Below the pieces are notes generated by a model, which had not been told where the DNA came from, searched no databases, and saw nothing but the letters and a program-made list of their open reading frames with translations. DNA of 64,000 nt. Source: Leptospira ryugenii. Its GTDB lineage: Bacteria; Spirochaetota; Leptospiria; Leptospirales; Leptospiraceae. The position numbers and the translations under genes are program-made. Each line of letters opens with the position of its first letter. Positions within the stretch are counted from its first letter, which is position 1. Below, in pieces: positions 1-10,088 of the stretch. Where the stretch lies: contig NZ_BFBB01000003.1 of assembly GCF_003114855.1 (NCBI RefSeq), forward strand, positions 499,077 through 563,076. The letters run 5' to 3'.

Positions 1-1
1 T

Positions 2-427
2 AAAACAAAAATAACTGTTTCCGAAGGGATAGGTTTGTACAAAATGTACGGACCTTGGGTTTTATTGGAATACCAGGAACGAAGAGAGTATTCCTGCCAA
101 TTGACAAGTGCTAAAAGACGTGGCTACTTACCTCCGAAATCCATTACCTTCTGCGCCAAGGAACAAGGCAGATTTTATTCCTACCGATCAAAATTACTTT
201 ACCATTATTCAGAAAAGGAGAGGTCCCTGATCCCTCTTCAATACGAATCAAATTTTAAAGAGTTTGAATTTGGAATGGTTTGGGATTTGCCCAGAGCCTA
301 TCGGGATGACCAGGTATTTATGGCTGTTCGCAGTAAGTATGGAAAAAAAGAATTCCAACCTCACGTATATGAATACGAGAGGTTGGTTGACTCAAACAAA
401 GAATCAAAAGAGGGTAACCATCTCTAG
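2..427 (+). CDS. hypothetical protein, 5' end outside the window
   Basis: The frame is open from the first base of the window, so this is the C-terminal ~141 residues of a longer protein and the TTG and ATG codons at 35 and 44 need not be starts. The visible part is rich in Tyr, Arg and Lys, with many aromatic residues and no cysteine cluster, membrane segment or repeat I can recognise. It ends 14 bases before the stop of the convergent gene at 442-879. I do not recognise the family; the frame is supported mainly by its length and its openness into the left edge. Confidence 0.55.
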   Translation, partial: KTKITVSEGIGLYKMYGPWVLLEYQERREYSCQLTSAKRRGYLPPKSITFCAKEQGRFYSYRSKLLYHYSEKERSLIPLQYESNFKEFEFGMVWDLPRAYRDDQVFMAVRSKYGKKEFQPHVYEYERLVDSNKESKEGNHL

Positions 428-441
428 AAAAGAATCAAAAC

Positions 442-879
442 TCAATTTAGAGCAACCAAGGAACAAACTTTGCCGTATGCAAGGTAATCTTCCATCGCCT
501 TATCTCGGTATTTCACAAGACCATGTTTTTCAAACTCTTCGCTGGCAACTTTTGCAGAGAACGCGGCATCGCAACTCTTTCCTGCTTGGAACTCAGCTCC
601 TGAGCTTAAATAAAGAATGGAGGCATAACTTTTATGATTTCTTAATCCTATCGACTCTCGGATCTTAAGTGCTCTTTTGTAGTGCACACTTGCCAGTTCA
701 AACTCACCCATTGCCTCTTCATTAGAAGCCATTTTGACTAGTTCATTGGAAATCTCAGTGAGAGTCGATTTATCGTAACTATCAATAAGGTAAGATATAT
801 CTTCAGAGGTTTCAGAAAAACCAGAAGCAACCAATGTGGAACTGAGAGCAATACCAAGGAACGCTAGCTTTGTTTTCAT
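442..879 (-). CDS. small secreted TPR-like protein
   Basis: A 145-residue protein with a signal peptide (residues 1 to about 20: basic MKTK, hydrophobic core, Ser/Ala-rich end), so probably periplasmic. Residues ~45-125 form amphipathic helices resembling two tetratricopeptide-type repeats (ASVHYKRALKIRE, followed by a second helical pair with DKAMEDYLAYG). The start is well supported by a strong GGAGG ribosome-binding site just before ATG. Two cysteines in the mature part (in KSCDAAF and KVCSLV) could form a disulfide. It lies downstream of the penicillin-binding protein gene, separated by 180 bases holding a stem-loop. Function unknown. Confidence 0.7.
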   Translation of the reverse strand: MKTKLAFLGIALSSTLVASGFSETSEDISYLIDSYDKSTLTEISNELVKMASNEEAMGEFELASVHYKRALKIRESIGLRNHKSYASILYLSSGAEFQAGKSCDAAFSAKVASEEFEKHGLVKYRDKAMEDYLAYGKVCSLVALN

Positions 880-997
880 AAATCCTCCGAAGAGCCAGAG
901 AAGGACTGGCCTTTGGTAGATTTATATGCAAGTGGCGTGCCATGTGGATTGCTGGCTAATTAGGGTGTACTCCGCAGAGGGTAGCAGGTTTCATGCT

Positions 998-1036
998 TAC
1001 ACTTTAAGCACGAAACTAGAATCTGCTTAAAGTATA
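998..1036. repeat. inverted repeat / stem-loop upstream of the secreted TPR-like gene
   Basis: TACACTTTAAGCA at 998-1010 and TGCTTAAAGTATA at 1024-1036 are inverted copies, 12 of 13 positions matching, with a 13-base spacer. No T-run follows on either strand, so a simple intrinsic terminator for the penicillin-binding protein gene is unlikely. An operator or a factor-dependent terminator would both fit. Confidence 0.45.
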
Positions 1037-1058
1037 GGCAGTACGCTACAAAGTATAG
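1029..1058. repeat. pair of 9-bp direct repeats spaced 21 bp
   Basis: AAAGTATAG occurs at 1029-1037 and again at 1050-1058, exactly 21 bases apart, about two helical turns. The first copy overlaps the right arm of the stem-loop at 998-1036. Same-face spacing is what a dimeric or tandem DNA-binding protein would use, but the sequence is AT-rich and chance cannot be excluded. Confidence 0.3.
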
Positions 1059-1059
1059 T

Positions 1060-3465
1060 TTATTTTAACTCATCATCGCTGATTTCAAGCTCCCGTTGTA
1101 GGAAATCCTTGAGATCTAATGAGCGAAAGTGGTCCCGGTCACCGTCACATTGCCGCCCACCAGGGACAGAAAGGCTGCGGCCTGCGATTGTGATGGGCTT
1201 TAGAAAGAGATTGGAAGTCAAAGGACAGGTCGGAGAAGGAGTCATCCCATTGAATGCGCAAGTGGCACCTTTGACGACATCGCTAGGGACCTCTTCTTGC
1301 GGAAATTCTGGGTAGGGACCACCATTGTACCAACGGGAATATAGCTTACCAAAAATAGGAGCTGCAACACCCGCAGCGGTCACTCCTTGCCCTAGGGAGA
1401 GAGAGGACTTGTCGAATCCCATCCAAACAACGGTCGTGAATTTCGGATCAAAACCACAGTACCAGACATTGGTATAAGATGAGGTAGAGCCAGTCTTTCC
1501 ACCAGAGATACCTTTATAATTTCCTTTGTCTCTATCTCGTAAAGCAGCGGTTGGCGTACCACCGGTGGCAACTCCAATCAACATTTGGCGGATGATATAA
1601 GCAGTAGCCTCGGGGATGATTTGTATTGTTCCGTTTTTCGCCTTTTCTGCTAACTCTTCTTGTACTTCTTTCTCTCGGTTGTAGAGGATGGAACCACTTT
1701 GGTCTAGCACATAACGAATGCCAAACGGGATCACATCTCTCCCTCGATTTGCCATGATGGAATAGGCAACAGCCATTTCATAGGGAGTAAGCTCTGCCAC
1801 TCCTAAGGCAAGGGCGGGACCTGTTGGGAAACGAGCTTTATTCGCCTTAGTAACTTTGGAGGCAAAATCAATGACTGAGTCGGTGCCAGTTCTCATCAAA
1901 ACTTGTACAGAAACGATATTCAAAGATAAAGATAAAGCCCGTGAAAGTGGGACCATACCACGAAAGTCACCAGAGATATCCTGAGGCGAATATCCTTCTC
2001 CCTCTTCTGTCAAAGTAGTCAGAGGTGCATCCATAATCCCAGTGCCAGATCCTACGGCTCTGTTTTGAATCGCGGCGGCATAGACCATAGGCTTGAATGC
2101 AGAACCAGTTTGCCGCCTTGCAGACATTGCACGGTTGAACTGATTTTTGGGGGTAAACCTAGATCCACCAACCATCGTTTGGATATAGCCCGTTTGGTGG
2201 TCTATGGTAATAATAGCGCCCTCTACGTGTAAGTTGGAAGAAAATACAAGAGAGGAACGTCTAAACTCTTTGACCGCTGCACTCTCATTTTCAGAGGGAA
2301 CAAAATCTGTTAAAAGTTCTAGGGCTGGCGCCATTTCCTTTTCCAGTTGAAGTCGAAAGACCTGCCTATCATCTAAGTTTGTGATAAAAGGAACACCTAC
2401 TGGGAATACAGAACCCAAGAGATTGTACAATGAAACTAATGATCGATCTGCCCTTCCCGCATAACGAAAGTTTGCACCAAACGCATATCGATCCTGTTCG
2501 ATAAGAGATTTACGTAATTCCTCTTCTGCAATTTCTTGCTTACGAACATCTAGTGTAGTATATACCTTGAGCCCGCCTGTATAAACAGCATCTTCTCCCA
2601 CTTGTTTTTCAAGGATTTGGCGAACGTATTCGGTAAAGTGAGGTGCTCGGTTGAGTTTTGTACCCCAAGTGGAGCGTGAGGGGGATTGTGTGACAACAAT
2701 GGGCCAATACTTCTGCCAAAACTCCTCATGAATTTTTTGCACATTTTCTTCCGGGATAAAACCATTCTTAGCCATTAAGCCCAAAACAATTTTATGTGCA
2801 TTCTTTGCTTCCATGGGGTTTTTAAAGGGAGAATATGTGACTGGAGCCTTGGGGAGTCTAGCAAGGAGAGCCGCTTCTGCCACATCTAAGTCTCGTACAT
2901 CTTTTTGGAAATAGACATTGGCAGCAGAAGATAAACCTGTCGTACCATGGCCGAGGTAGATCAAGTTAAAGTAGATTTCTAAAATCTCTTCTTTTGTATA
3001 TTCCTGTTCAATTTGTAGAGTCAAAAGAGCTTCCAAAAACTTTCGTGCGAAGGTCTTTTTACGTTCTTGGAGTATGGTTTTTGCTAATTGCTGAGTGAGA
3101 GTGGAGCCACCCTGTACAATCCGTCCAGCTAACACATTTTTAATGGCCGCTCTTACAATCGCTAAAAAATCGATACCAAAGTGGTTGAAAAAATTATCAT
3201 CCTCTACGCTTAAAAAAGCATGGATAACATGAGGAGGAATATCTTGGTATTTTAGTAGTTCTTGTTTGTGTCTATACAACTCCGCAAAGAGTACACCATT
3301 GGCATCATAAAGTTTTGTAGGAGTGGTCGGTTGGTAGGAGGCCAATTTTTGGAGCTCTTTACCTTGGTTGACTTCGGATAGGATGTACCCAAAGAACAAT
3401 CCACCTAAGAGAGAGATAACGAAAAAGATCGATAGAGTAATTTTAAGAGTTTTTTCCTGGTTCAT
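1060..3465 (-). CDS. mrcA: class A penicillin-binding protein (PBP1A type)
   Basis: Bifunctional peptidoglycan synthase of 801 residues, anchored in the inner membrane by a segment at residues ~8-30. The glycosyltransferase domain (~55-235) has the catalytic Glu in SVEDDNFF (E88) and the [11 protein letters not shown] motif (119-129). The transpeptidase domain has all three penicillin-binding motifs: SAFK (S455-K458), SLN (514-516) and KTGS (657-660). It polymerises lipid II and cross-links the stems in the periplasm. The start lies 7 bases after the stop of the metallo-beta-lactamase-fold gene at 3473-4426, so the two are probably co-transcribed. Its length is normal for PBP1A. The exact paralogue name (1A rather than 1B or 1C) is inferred. 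Confidence 0.92.
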   Translation of the reverse strand: MNQEKTLKITLSIFFVISLLGGLFFGYILSEVNQGKELQKLASYQPTTPTKLYDANGVLFAELYRHKQELLKYQDIPPHVIHAFLSVEDDNFFNHFGIDFLAIVRAAIKNVLAGRIVQGGSTLTQQLAKTILQERKKTFARKFLEALLTLQIEQEYTKEEILEIYFNLIYLGHGTTGLSSAANVYFQKDVRDLDVAEAALLARLPKAPVTYSPFKNPMEAKNAHKIVLGLMAKNGFIPEENVQKIHEEFWQKYWPIVVTQSPSRSTWGTKLNRAPHFTEYVRQILEKQVGEDAVYTGGLKVYTTLDVRKQEIAEEELRKSLIEQDRYAFGANFRYAGRADRSLVSLYNLLGSVFPVGVPFITNLDDRQVFRLQLEKEMAPALELLTDFVPSENESAAVKEFRRSSLVFSSNLHVEGAIITIDHQTGYIQTMVGGSRFTPKNQFNRAMSARRQTGSAFKPMVYAAAIQNRAVGSGTGIMDAPLTTLTEEGEGYSPQDISGDFRGMVPLSRALSLSLNIVSVQVLMRTGTDSVIDFASKVTKANKARFPTGPALALGVAELTPYEMAVAYSIMANRGRDVIPFGIRYVLDQSGSILYNREKEVQEELAEKAKNGTIQIIPEATAYIIRQMLIGVATGGTPTAALRDRDKGNYKGISGGKTGSTSSYTNVWYCGFDPKFTTVVWMGFDKSSLSLGQGVTAAGVAAPIFGKLYSRWYNGGPYPEFPQEEVPSDVVKGATCAFNGMTPSPTCPLTSNLFLKPITIAGRSLSVPGGRQCDGDRDHFRSLDLKDFLQRELEISDDELK

Positions 3466-3472
3466 ATGGTAT

Positions 3473-4426
3473 CTAAAGGTGGAAGCGAAGTCCTTCTCTA
3501 GCCAAATGGATCTTTAAGTTTTTGGCACCTAAAAGATCTTTATGGTCTACAGCCGCTTCAAAGATTTCATGGATTTTTTGATCAGTGTATGTTGGTTCGT
3601 GGTGCGTGAGCACAAGATTCTTTACATTCCAAGAAGTGGCACAATTTACAGCCATAGTGTAAGATGTGTGGCCCCAGTCAAATTTGGAAAAGGACTCATC
3701 CAAAGTGTACTGTGCATCTAAAATAAGTAGATCTGCTCCTTGGAAAAAATCCATAGAGTCATGGATTATCTCCATATCTTGGCCGGTAAACTCCGCATCA
3801 GTCGCAAAGATAAATGTCTTCCCTTCTGCAGTGACAAACCGATAGGCAAAAGAACCTCCTGGGTGCCGTAAAGGGTAACATTTCACTTCTATGCCACTGC
3901 CAAATCGTAAGACATCGCCTGGGCTGAAGTATTTGAACTCTTTTTGGCAGGCGACAGATGAAAATGTGACCGGAAAAAACTCCGGGTTTTGCTGGCGTTC
4001 CAAACGAGCTTGCAAATCTGAATAAGGAGAATAAAACTTTAAAGTAAAATCAGGGAAGTAAATCGGTTTAAAGAAAGGAAGACCCTGGATATGGTCCCAA
4101 TGTGTGTGCGTAACAAAAATATGGACTGTCCTTGGCCCTGGTGATTTTAGGTAGTCCTGGATCAATTCATCCCCTACATTACGGATGCCAGTGCCCATAT
4201 CTATGATGTAGAGATTGCCCTGATGATCGGTAAGTTTGATACAGGTTGTGTCGCTTCCTGTCACAAATTTTACGTGGTAAGGTAGAGACTTCCAAAATTG
4301 TTCGGGGCTTTGGCCCTTCCCTGACTCTTGGTAGAGGCTCAAAGCTTCCAGGATCTTTTTTTTATATTCTTGATTTCGGAGTGGAGCGGCGATTGAGCCT
4401 CGGACTCCAAATAACTGTACAACCAC
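3473..4426 (-). CDS. metallo-beta-lactamase-fold hydrolase
   Basis: A soluble MBL-fold protein. It carries the HxHxDH zinc motif (THTHWDH, residues ~106-112), later metal ligands around RHPGG and ATDAEF, and a C-terminal LTHHEP motif. The opening LFGVRGS is characteristic of a subgroup of MBL-fold hydrolases that usually begins there, so I place the start at the in-frame GTG at 4426 (317 residues). The frame stays open to an ATG at 4609, but that start would overlap the divergent rhomboid gene and add 61 residues of unlike composition. It is transcribed into the penicillin-binding protein gene 7 bases downstream. The substrate cannot be read from the sequence. Confidence 0.8.
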   Translation of the reverse strand: MVVQLFGVRGSIAAPLRNQEYKKKILEALSLYQESGKGQSPEQFWKSLPYHVKFVTGSDTTCIKLTDHQGNLYIIDMGTGIRNVGDELIQDYLKSPGPRTVHIFVTHTHWDHIQGLPFFKPIYFPDFTLKFYSPYSDLQARLERQQNPEFFPVTFSSVACQKEFKYFSPGDVLRFGSGIEVKCYPLRHPGGSFAYRFVTAEGKTFIFATDAEFTGQDMEIIHDSMDFFQGADLLILDAQYTLDESFSKFDWGHTSYTMAVNCATSWNVKNLVLTHHEPTYTDQKIHEIFEAAVDHKDLLGAKNLKIHLAREGLRFHL

Positions 4427-4529
4427 TTCCTCGATTCTTAGAAATGAACTTTCCTTGTCACTCAAGATTTGCGACTTTGAATTTATGCCCCCACGCTCTT
4501 CCGGATACCAACTCAGACTCGGCCCTGAA

Positions 4530-5306
4530 ATGACTTCTATGGTACGAATCCTGCTTATCGCGAACGCGGCAATCTTTGTCTTACAAATGATAGTTCGATT
4601 GGCATTCAAATCTCCATGGATAGAATCCCTATTTGCTCTCCATCCTCAGGATGTTCTGCATGGCTATCTCTGGCAGTTGGTAACCTATTCTTTCCTCCAC
4701 GGGGATATCATGCACCTTTTGATGAATCTTCTTACATTGTGGATGTTTGGTTCCGAGTTAGAAAACCAATTTGGCAGTAGAGCCTTCTTAAAATTTTACC
4801 TGTTTTGCGCGAGTATGGGAGGTCTAGTGACCTTAATCGCTGCCTATCTTGGATTCCCGCAAGGGATCGTTCTTGGGGCAAGCGGAGCAACCTTTGGACT
4901 TTTGTGTGCGTATGCCATCATTTGGCCAAATAGAGAAGTGTTGTTTATGTTGGTGTTCCCCCTTAAAACAAAGTTTTTTGTACTCATTTTGATGTTGATG
5001 ATTGTTTTTTCTCAAGGCGGACAGATTGCCCACATGGCACATTTAGGTGGCATCCTGGGAGCGTTTTTCCTAATGAAGGTGTATAGATCCTGGCAATCAC
5101 AGTCCAAACAACCTACCTGGTCTCTCTCCCGTTACCTCCAAAAACGAAGATTCCAAAGGTACCAAGAAGAAATGAACAAAAGAGAAAATGCAAAGAAACA
5201 CGTGGATGAACTATTAGAAAAGATCTCTCAGCATGGCATGAATTCGCTTTCCCGCGCAGAGAAGAAATTTTTAAACGAAGCCTCGCAAAAGTACTTCAAC
5301 GAGTGA
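4530..5306 (+). CDS. rhomboid-family intramembrane serine protease
   Basis: A polytopic membrane protein of 258 residues with the rhomboid signature. HGDIMHLLMN (H57, H62, N66) is in one helix, the nucleophile lies in GASGATFG (S118), and the catalytic His is in HMAHLGG (H171). Together these form the Ser-His dyad that cleaves substrates within the bilayer. Six hydrophobic segments are visible, followed by a basic cytoplasmic tail (~185-258). The frame is open further upstream, but ATG 4530 directly precedes the first membrane segment and avoids overlap with the divergent gene. The stop overlaps the GTG start of the lipoate ligase gene (GTGA), indicating translational coupling. Confidence 0.88.
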   Translation: MTSMVRILLIANAAIFVLQMIVRLAFKSPWIESLFALHPQDVLHGYLWQLVTYSFLHGDIMHLLMNLLTLWMFGSELENQFGSRAFLKFYLFCASMGGLVTLIAAYLGFPQGIVLGASGATFGLLCAYAIIWPNREVLFMLVFPLKTKFFVLILMLMIVFSQGGQIAHMAHLGGILGAFFLMKVYRSWQSQSKQPTWSLSRYLQKRRFQRYQEEMNKRENAKKHVDELLEKISQHGMNSLSRAEKKFLNEASQKYFNE

Positions 5307-6175
5307 ATCCTCGCATATTCTTTTTCCATTCCCAGAATATAAGATCGCCTTACTATAATTTAGCGGTAGAAGAAGCTATCTCACTTCAACTCAATCAATT
5401 TGGCATCACTGCAGGTATACGCGTCTGGAGGAATCCATCCACTCTTGTTCTAGGTTTATCGGAAAATCCCAACCAAACAATCAAAGAGGATGTCATCCAA
5501 AGATTTTTGGATTGGCGCTCAAAAATTTCAAATCTTCCAAAACATATGATTCCTAATCTGACCTACATAGCAAGACGGGCTTCTGGTGGTGGTACTGTTT
5601 TTCAGAACCAGAAAGGAAATATAAACTATTCCATTTATGTGAATCTGAACCAAAGACCTGAACTCTATGCGGTGAAAGAGTCTTACCAGATCCTTCTGTC
5701 ATTGGTAACTACGGCATTGGCAAAACAAAATATATTTGCTAGCATGGAAGGTAAATCAGACATCGTCTTGCAAACGGAGAGTAAGCTGAAAAAGATTTCA
5801 GGGAATGCACAGTTTCGAAAGAAAAATTGTATCGTCCAACACGGAACCTTGATCCTCAAAGAGGAACTGATTGAAGACGTGATGGACCTAATGCCCCATC
5901 CACCAGAAGAACCTGAGTATCGCAAACGTAGATCGCACAAAGATTTTTTAACCGCGCTACCTGAAAGATTTGATGAAGAAGCTTTCGGAAAAGAACTCTT
6001 CTTTGCACTCCATACCTACTTGGAAGGTGCGGAGTCCAAGTGGAAGGATGAATTTTCCTTCTTTCATCCAGGGTTTTCTTCTTTTCGTAAGCAGGTCTTA
6101 CGAGAATCTGAAATTATTCGTAAGAAAAAATACGAATCTTTGACATATTTATTGAACAGAGAAATATCCACATGA
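5303..6175 (+). CDS. lplA: lipoate--protein ligase A family protein
   Basis: A 290-residue member of the biotin/lipoate ligase (BPL_LPL) fold. The substrate-binding motif [11 protein letters not shown] is at residues 91-101, and the lysine expected to contact the lipoyl-AMP carboxylate is in KKISGNAQ (K164), followed by QHGTLIL. It attaches lipoate (or octanoate) to acceptor domains such as glycine-cleavage H protein or 2-oxoacid dehydrogenase E2. It starts at GTG in a GTGA overlap with the rhomboid gene and ends in an ATGA overlap with glyA. The coupling to glyA suggests a link to glycine cleavage and one-carbon metabolism. A lipoyl or octanoyl transferase of the same fold is the main alternative. 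Confidence 0.82.
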   Translation: MNPRIFFFHSQNIRSPYYNLAVEEAISLQLNQFGITAGIRVWRNPSTLVLGLSENPNQTIKEDVIQRFLDWRSKISNLPKHMIPNLTYIARRASGGGTVFQNQKGNINYSIYVNLNQRPELYAVKESYQILLSLVTTALAKQNIFASMEGKSDIVLQTESKLKKISGNAQFRKKNCIVQHGTLILKEELIEDVMDLMPHPPEEPEYRKRRSHKDFLTALPERFDEEAFGKELFFALHTYLEGAESKWKDEFSFFHPGFSSFRKQVLRESEIIRKKKYESLTYLLNREIST

Positions 6176-7416
6176 GCCAACTACAAAACCAAGACCCAGA
6201 AGTATTCCAAGCCCTGAAACACGAGGACGAAAGACAGGAAAAGTCCTTGGAAATGATTGCCAGTGAAAACTTTGTCTCTCGAGCAGTTCTTGAGGCTTAC
6301 CACAGCACCCTTACCAATAAATATGCAGAAGGATATCCTGGTAAAAGATACTACAATGGCTGCGAAAATGCCGATGTGGTGGAACAGTTGGCCATTGACC
6401 GTGCAAAAAAAATGTTTGGTGCAGAATATGCAAACGTTCAGCCACATAGTGGGGCTCAAGCAAACATGGCGGTATTTCTCGCCACCCTAGAACCTGGCGA
6501 TGCATTCCTCGGAATGAATTTAGCCCACGGAGGACACCTAACACATGGTTCTGCTGTGAATATCAGTGGAAAGTACTTTCGACCTATTCCCTATGGTGTA
6601 ACAGAAAAAGACCAAACGATAGACTATTCCGAAGTTGCCAAATTAGCAAAAGAGCATAAGCCAAAACTTATAGTTGTCGGTGCCTCAGCATATCCAAGAA
6701 TCATCAATTTTAATACGTTTAAAGAGATTGCAGATTCTATAGGAGCCAAACTGATGGCCGATATAGCACATATCTCTGGTTTGGTGGTGGCAGGTGAACA
6801 CCCTTCTCCTATAGGCGTTTGTGACTTTGTTACCACAACCACTCACAAAACATTGCGGGGACCGAGAGGAGGTTTGATCCTATCCTCGGCTGAACATGAA
6901 AAGAGTCTGAATTCAAAAGTTTTCCCAGGCATCCAAGGAGGGCCCTTGATGCATGTCATCGCGGCTAAGGCCGTGGCGTTTGGTGAAGCTTTGCAACCTG
7001 AGTTTAAAACCTATATCAAACAAGTTGTGAAAAATGCAAAAATTCTGGCAGAGGTCTTTCAAAAAAGGGGGTACCGTGTTGTCTCGGGCGGAACGGACAA
7101 CCACATAGTGCTCTTAGATGTTTCCGTAAAAGGTCTCACGGGTAGAGATGCTGCCGATGGATTAGATGCGGTGGGAATCACTGTAAATAAGAACGCAATT
7201 CCTTTTGATAAAAATCCGCCGGCGGTGGCGAGTGGAATCAGATTGGGAACCCCTGCTCTGACTACGAGAGGATTGAAAGATGATGAAATGAAGGCAGTCG
7301 GTGACTTGATTTGTGACTTCCTTGATCATTTTGGCGATGAAAGTTGGAAGAATAAAGTAAAAGCAGGGGTTGCAGAGATTACAGGAAAGTTTCCAATGGC
7401 AAACTTTCGCCTCTAG
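6172..7416 (+). CDS. glyA: serine hydroxymethyltransferase
   Basis: A full-length (414 residues) PLP enzyme that interconverts serine and glycine with tetrahydrofolate, supplying one-carbon units in the cytoplasm. The PLP-binding lysine is in [13 protein letters not shown] (K226). The N-terminal [10 protein letters not shown] and the [10 protein letters not shown] folate/substrate segment are conserved, and the cofactor ring is held by the D197/H200 pair. ATG overlaps the stop of the lipoate ligase gene. A rho-independent terminator follows 7 bases after the stop, so glyA ends the rhomboid-lplA-glyA operon. Confidence 0.97.
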   Translation: MSQLQNQDPEVFQALKHEDERQEKSLEMIASENFVSRAVLEAYHSTLTNKYAEGYPGKRYYNGCENADVVEQLAIDRAKKMFGAEYANVQPHSGAQANMAVFLATLEPGDAFLGMNLAHGGHLTHGSAVNISGKYFRPIPYGVTEKDQTIDYSEVAKLAKEHKPKLIVVGASAYPRIINFNTFKEIADSIGAKLMADIAHISGLVVAGEHPSPIGVCDFVTTTTHKTLRGPRGGLILSSAEHEKSLNSKVFPGIQGGPLMHVIAAKAVAFGEALQPEFKTYIKQVVKNAKILAEVFQKRGYRVVSGGTDNHIVLLDVSVKGLTGRDAADGLDAVGITVNKNAIPFDKNPPAVASGIRLGTPALTTRGLKDDEMKAVGDLICDFLDHFGDESWKNKVKAGVAEITGKFPMANFRL

Positions 7417-7423
7417 TCCACAT

Positions 7424-7463
7424 ACCAGCTCTGGTTTAGGGGCTGGTTCTTCTTAAGCTTTTT
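7424..7463 (+). terminator. intrinsic terminator after glyA
   Basis: ACCAGCTC (7424-7431) can pair with GGGCTGGT (7440-7447), 8 pairs including one G-U, around an 8-base loop. A T-rich tail TCTTCTTAAGCTTTTT follows. Its position just after the glyA stop and its orientation fit termination of the three-gene operon. Confidence 0.65.
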
Positions 7464-7643
7464 GCCTCAACGACCGAACCGACTATAAGTCATTAAGTCT
7501 TGTCGTTGTTATACGGACAGCCTCAAGAAAACTACTCGGCACGAATCTATTTTTAAGATGAAGTGCTAAAATAAAAAGGATGTTTATCTTTTTTCCTTTA
7601 CATTGTCTTTCGAAGCAATTGAATATTGCATCGGATTCGCATC

Positions 7644-10088
7644 GTGAAGACAGGCCATTTCCATCTACTGGAAAATACAAAACTTCGGACAAAGATGATA
7701 CTCCTCGTCTCGGGAATTGTGGTTCTCTGTGTCATTCCATTATCTACTATTGTTTACTTCCAAAATAAGAATCTCGTATTAGAAAAAACGTATGAAGTCT
7801 GTCGAAACATAGCCAATAACATAGCAAAAATCGCAGATGATGAGCTCCTAGTCGGAGATACCTATGAGGCATCCACTTCAGCACTTACAAAACTTCGCGA
7901 ATCGGAAATAAAAGCATTAAGAGATACTTATATTATCGATCTAGATGGTAAAGTAAAAGCCAGATTAAATCTAAAAACGATTCCAGAAGCAAAGATAGAG
8001 GAAAATCTACCCTACTACTCCAAACTTGATATATTAACCTCTAGAGAATTAGTACTAAACAATATTTCCATATTAGAATTTGCATATCCTATATTTATAA
8101 AATACAAAAATAAAAAAATTCGAGTCGGCACTGCAGTTTTCGAATTTGATGCAGAAGAAATCTTTTTGCCTATCAAAGATCTTAGAAATTCGATTTTATT
8201 ATACTCCACTTTACTATTTGGATTTGGAATCGGAATTGCCTTTTTTATTTCTATCTCCTTTTCTTATCCCCTTCAAGTTCTGAACCAAGGAGCGCAAAAA
8301 TTTGGATCTGGTGACTTTGAGCATAGAATTCAACTCTACGGCAAGGATGAGATCGGGCAACTTGCCCATGCCTTCAATAGAATGGGGGAACAAATTTATG
8401 ATTTTACTCAAAATTTAGAGAAGAAGGTGCAAGAGAGAACTGAAGAACTCAACCAAAGTTTGACGGAGGTCAAAAATCTTAAAATTGCCCAAGATGGTGA
8501 TTATTACCTTACATCTCTGCTTTTAGAGCCACTATCTTCAAACAATAATTTTAGTAAAAATGTAATCACTCATTTCATCACAGAACAAAAGAAAAAATTT
8601 TCCTTCAGAAATTGGGAATCTCAAATTGGGGGTGATATTTGTATTACAGACACTATCCAATTAAACCAAAGAGAGTACACTGTGTTTTTGAATGCAGATG
8701 CTATGGGAAAGTCAATACAAGGAGCAGGTGGTGCTCTTGCTTTAGGAGTTGTATTCAATGCTGGACTTATACGCTCTAGAACATTTTCTCAGTCAAAGCT
8801 ATTTCCTGAGATATGGATTAAAGAAAGATTTCTAGATTTACAAAATGTCTTTTTATCATTTGACGGAACAATGTACATCTCTGTTTGCATGGGTCTCATA
8901 GATACAGAAAATGGAATGATGTATTACATCAACGCGGAGCATCCATGGACAGTGCTCTATCGTGATGGCAAAGCAAGTTTTTTGGAAGAGCAGGTATCCA
9001 TAAGTAAAATAGGAACGCCAGGGCAAGAAAGTAGATTTTATATTCGCACATTTCAAATGCATGATGGTGACATACTCATCACTGGTTCAGATGGAAGAGA
9101 TGACGTCATTATTGGATATGAAGGTGACATGGAGATTATCAATGAAGATGGAAACCTATTTCTAAAGCGTGTGGAACAATCGAAAGGTGACCTTTTTAAA
9201 ATCTTAGAAGAGATTAAAGAATCAGGAAAACTTTATGATGACATATCACTCTTATCTATTTCTTACCAAGATAAACGGGCTCTCGACCATCCTCATTTAA
9301 CTATCCCAGCAGAATCAAATTGGCAAAAGATCAGACAGTTAGTAGCTGAAAATAAACCCGAGGAAGCACTCTCAGAAATTAAAAAATTTCCGAATCGTCT
9401 ACCTTCCGATTATTTTCTTATCCTCGGTAAGGCTTATTCTAAGTTGAATGTCTGGCAAGATGCCTTAGAAGCCTATCTAGAGTATGAAAAACGAGAGCCT
9501 TCTGACCAAGAAATTCTATTTGAGATATCCAAACTATTACACCAACTTGGAAAACTATCACTTGCAGCCGATTATGGCGAACGACTATTTCTAAGAGATC
9601 CTAAGCACATTTTAAATTTAATCCACCTAGCAGATGTATATCTACAATCGGGAATAGAGGGCCGAGCCAAAGCTCTCCTGGAAAGAGTACTGTCACTTGT
9701 TCCAAATCACGAGAGAGCAAATTCTCTACTCCAAAAAATCACGACAAAGACAGTCTCATACCTGGATAAAGAGTTTTTACTTGGTGAAATATCAAGAAAA
9801 AGTCCTACAGAACTGAAAAGTGAAACTCTGCTTATTGCGGAACGACTCATCAGCTTACAGCATGATTCGGCTGCTTTGAAGTATTTAGAAAGGGCAGAAT
9901 TTTTAGATCCGGATGATGCGAATATAAAGTTCAAAATTGCTTGTACATACTTCAATCTTAAGGAGAGAAGAAAAGCTGAGGAATATTGGAATGCATCCAT
10001 AAAAATGGATATAAGTTTTGTAGAGAAAATCAAAGAATACAAAAAAACGAAGACCAAAGAACCGAGTAAAAAAAGGCAAAAGAAATGA
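7644..10088 (+). CDS. HAMP-SpoIIE (PP2C) phosphatase with C-terminal TPR repeats
   Basis: A membrane-bound signalling phosphatase of about 814 residues. Two membrane segments (~17-37 and ~185-208) flank a periplasmic sensor region, followed by a HAMP linker (~210-265, with GKDEIGQLAHAFNRMG), a coiled coil and a SpoIIE/RsbU-type PP2C domain (~290-540). That domain shows GGD, the spirochaete-type GKSIQGAGGAL, TGSDGRDD and LYDDISLL. TPR helices fill ~570-800. Proteins of this class dephosphorylate Ser/Thr on anti-anti-sigma factors or similar partners. The frame opens at TTG 7626; GTG 7644 is preferred because it directly precedes the first membrane segment. No obvious partner anti-sigma factor lies nearby. 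The gene is coupled by ATGA to the next. Confidence 0.82.
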   Translation: MKTGHFHLLENTKLRTKMILLVSGIVVLCVIPLSTIVYFQNKNLVLEKTYEVCRNIANNIAKIADDELLVGDTYEASTSALTKLRESEIKALRDTYIIDLDGKVKARLNLKTIPEAKIEENLPYYSKLDILTSRELVLNNISILEFAYPIFIKYKNKKIRVGTAVFEFDAEEIFLPIKDLRNSILLYSTLLFGFGIGIAFFISISFSYPLQVLNQGAQKFGSGDFEHRIQLYGKDEIGQLAHAFNRMGEQIYDFTQNLEKKVQERTEELNQSLTEVKNLKIAQDGDYYLTSLLLEPLSSNNNFSKNVITHFITEQKKKFSFRNWESQIGGDICITDTIQLNQREYTVFLNADAMGKSIQGAGGALALGVVFNAGLIRSRTFSQSKLFPEIWIKERFLDLQNVFLSFDGTMYISVCMGLIDTENGMMYYINAEHPWTVLYRDGKASFLEEQVSISKIGTPGQESRFYIRTFQMHDGDILITGSDGRDDVIIGYEGDMEIINEDGNLFLKRVEQSKGDLFKILEEIKESGKLYDDISLLSISYQDKRALDHPHLTIPAESNWQKIRQLVAENKPEEALSEIKKFPNRLPSDYFLILGKAYSKLNVWQDALEAYLEYEKREPSDQEILFEISKLLHQLGKLSLAADYGERLFLRDPKHILNLIHLADVYLQSGIEGRAKALLERVLSLVPNHERANSLLQKITTKTVSYLDKEFLLGEISRKSPTELKSETLLIAERLISLQHDSAALKYLERAEFLDPDDANIKFKIACTYFNLKERRKAEEYWNASIKMDISFVEKIKEYKKTKTKEPSKKRQKK

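Noticed and set aside
4246..4533. Plus-strand open frame of 95 codons
   Set aside because: Antisense to the MBL-fold gene, no ribosome-binding site, no protein-like composition.
4427..4609. Longer N-terminus for the MBL-fold protein (ATG at 4609)
   Set aside because: The added 61 residues do not resemble the family start, which begins at LFGVRGS, and would overlap the divergent rhomboid gene.
7468..7508. CAACGAC / GTCGTTG inverted repeat after the glyA terminator
   Set aside because: Seven-base arms with a 27-base spacer and no other supporting signal; chance is likely.
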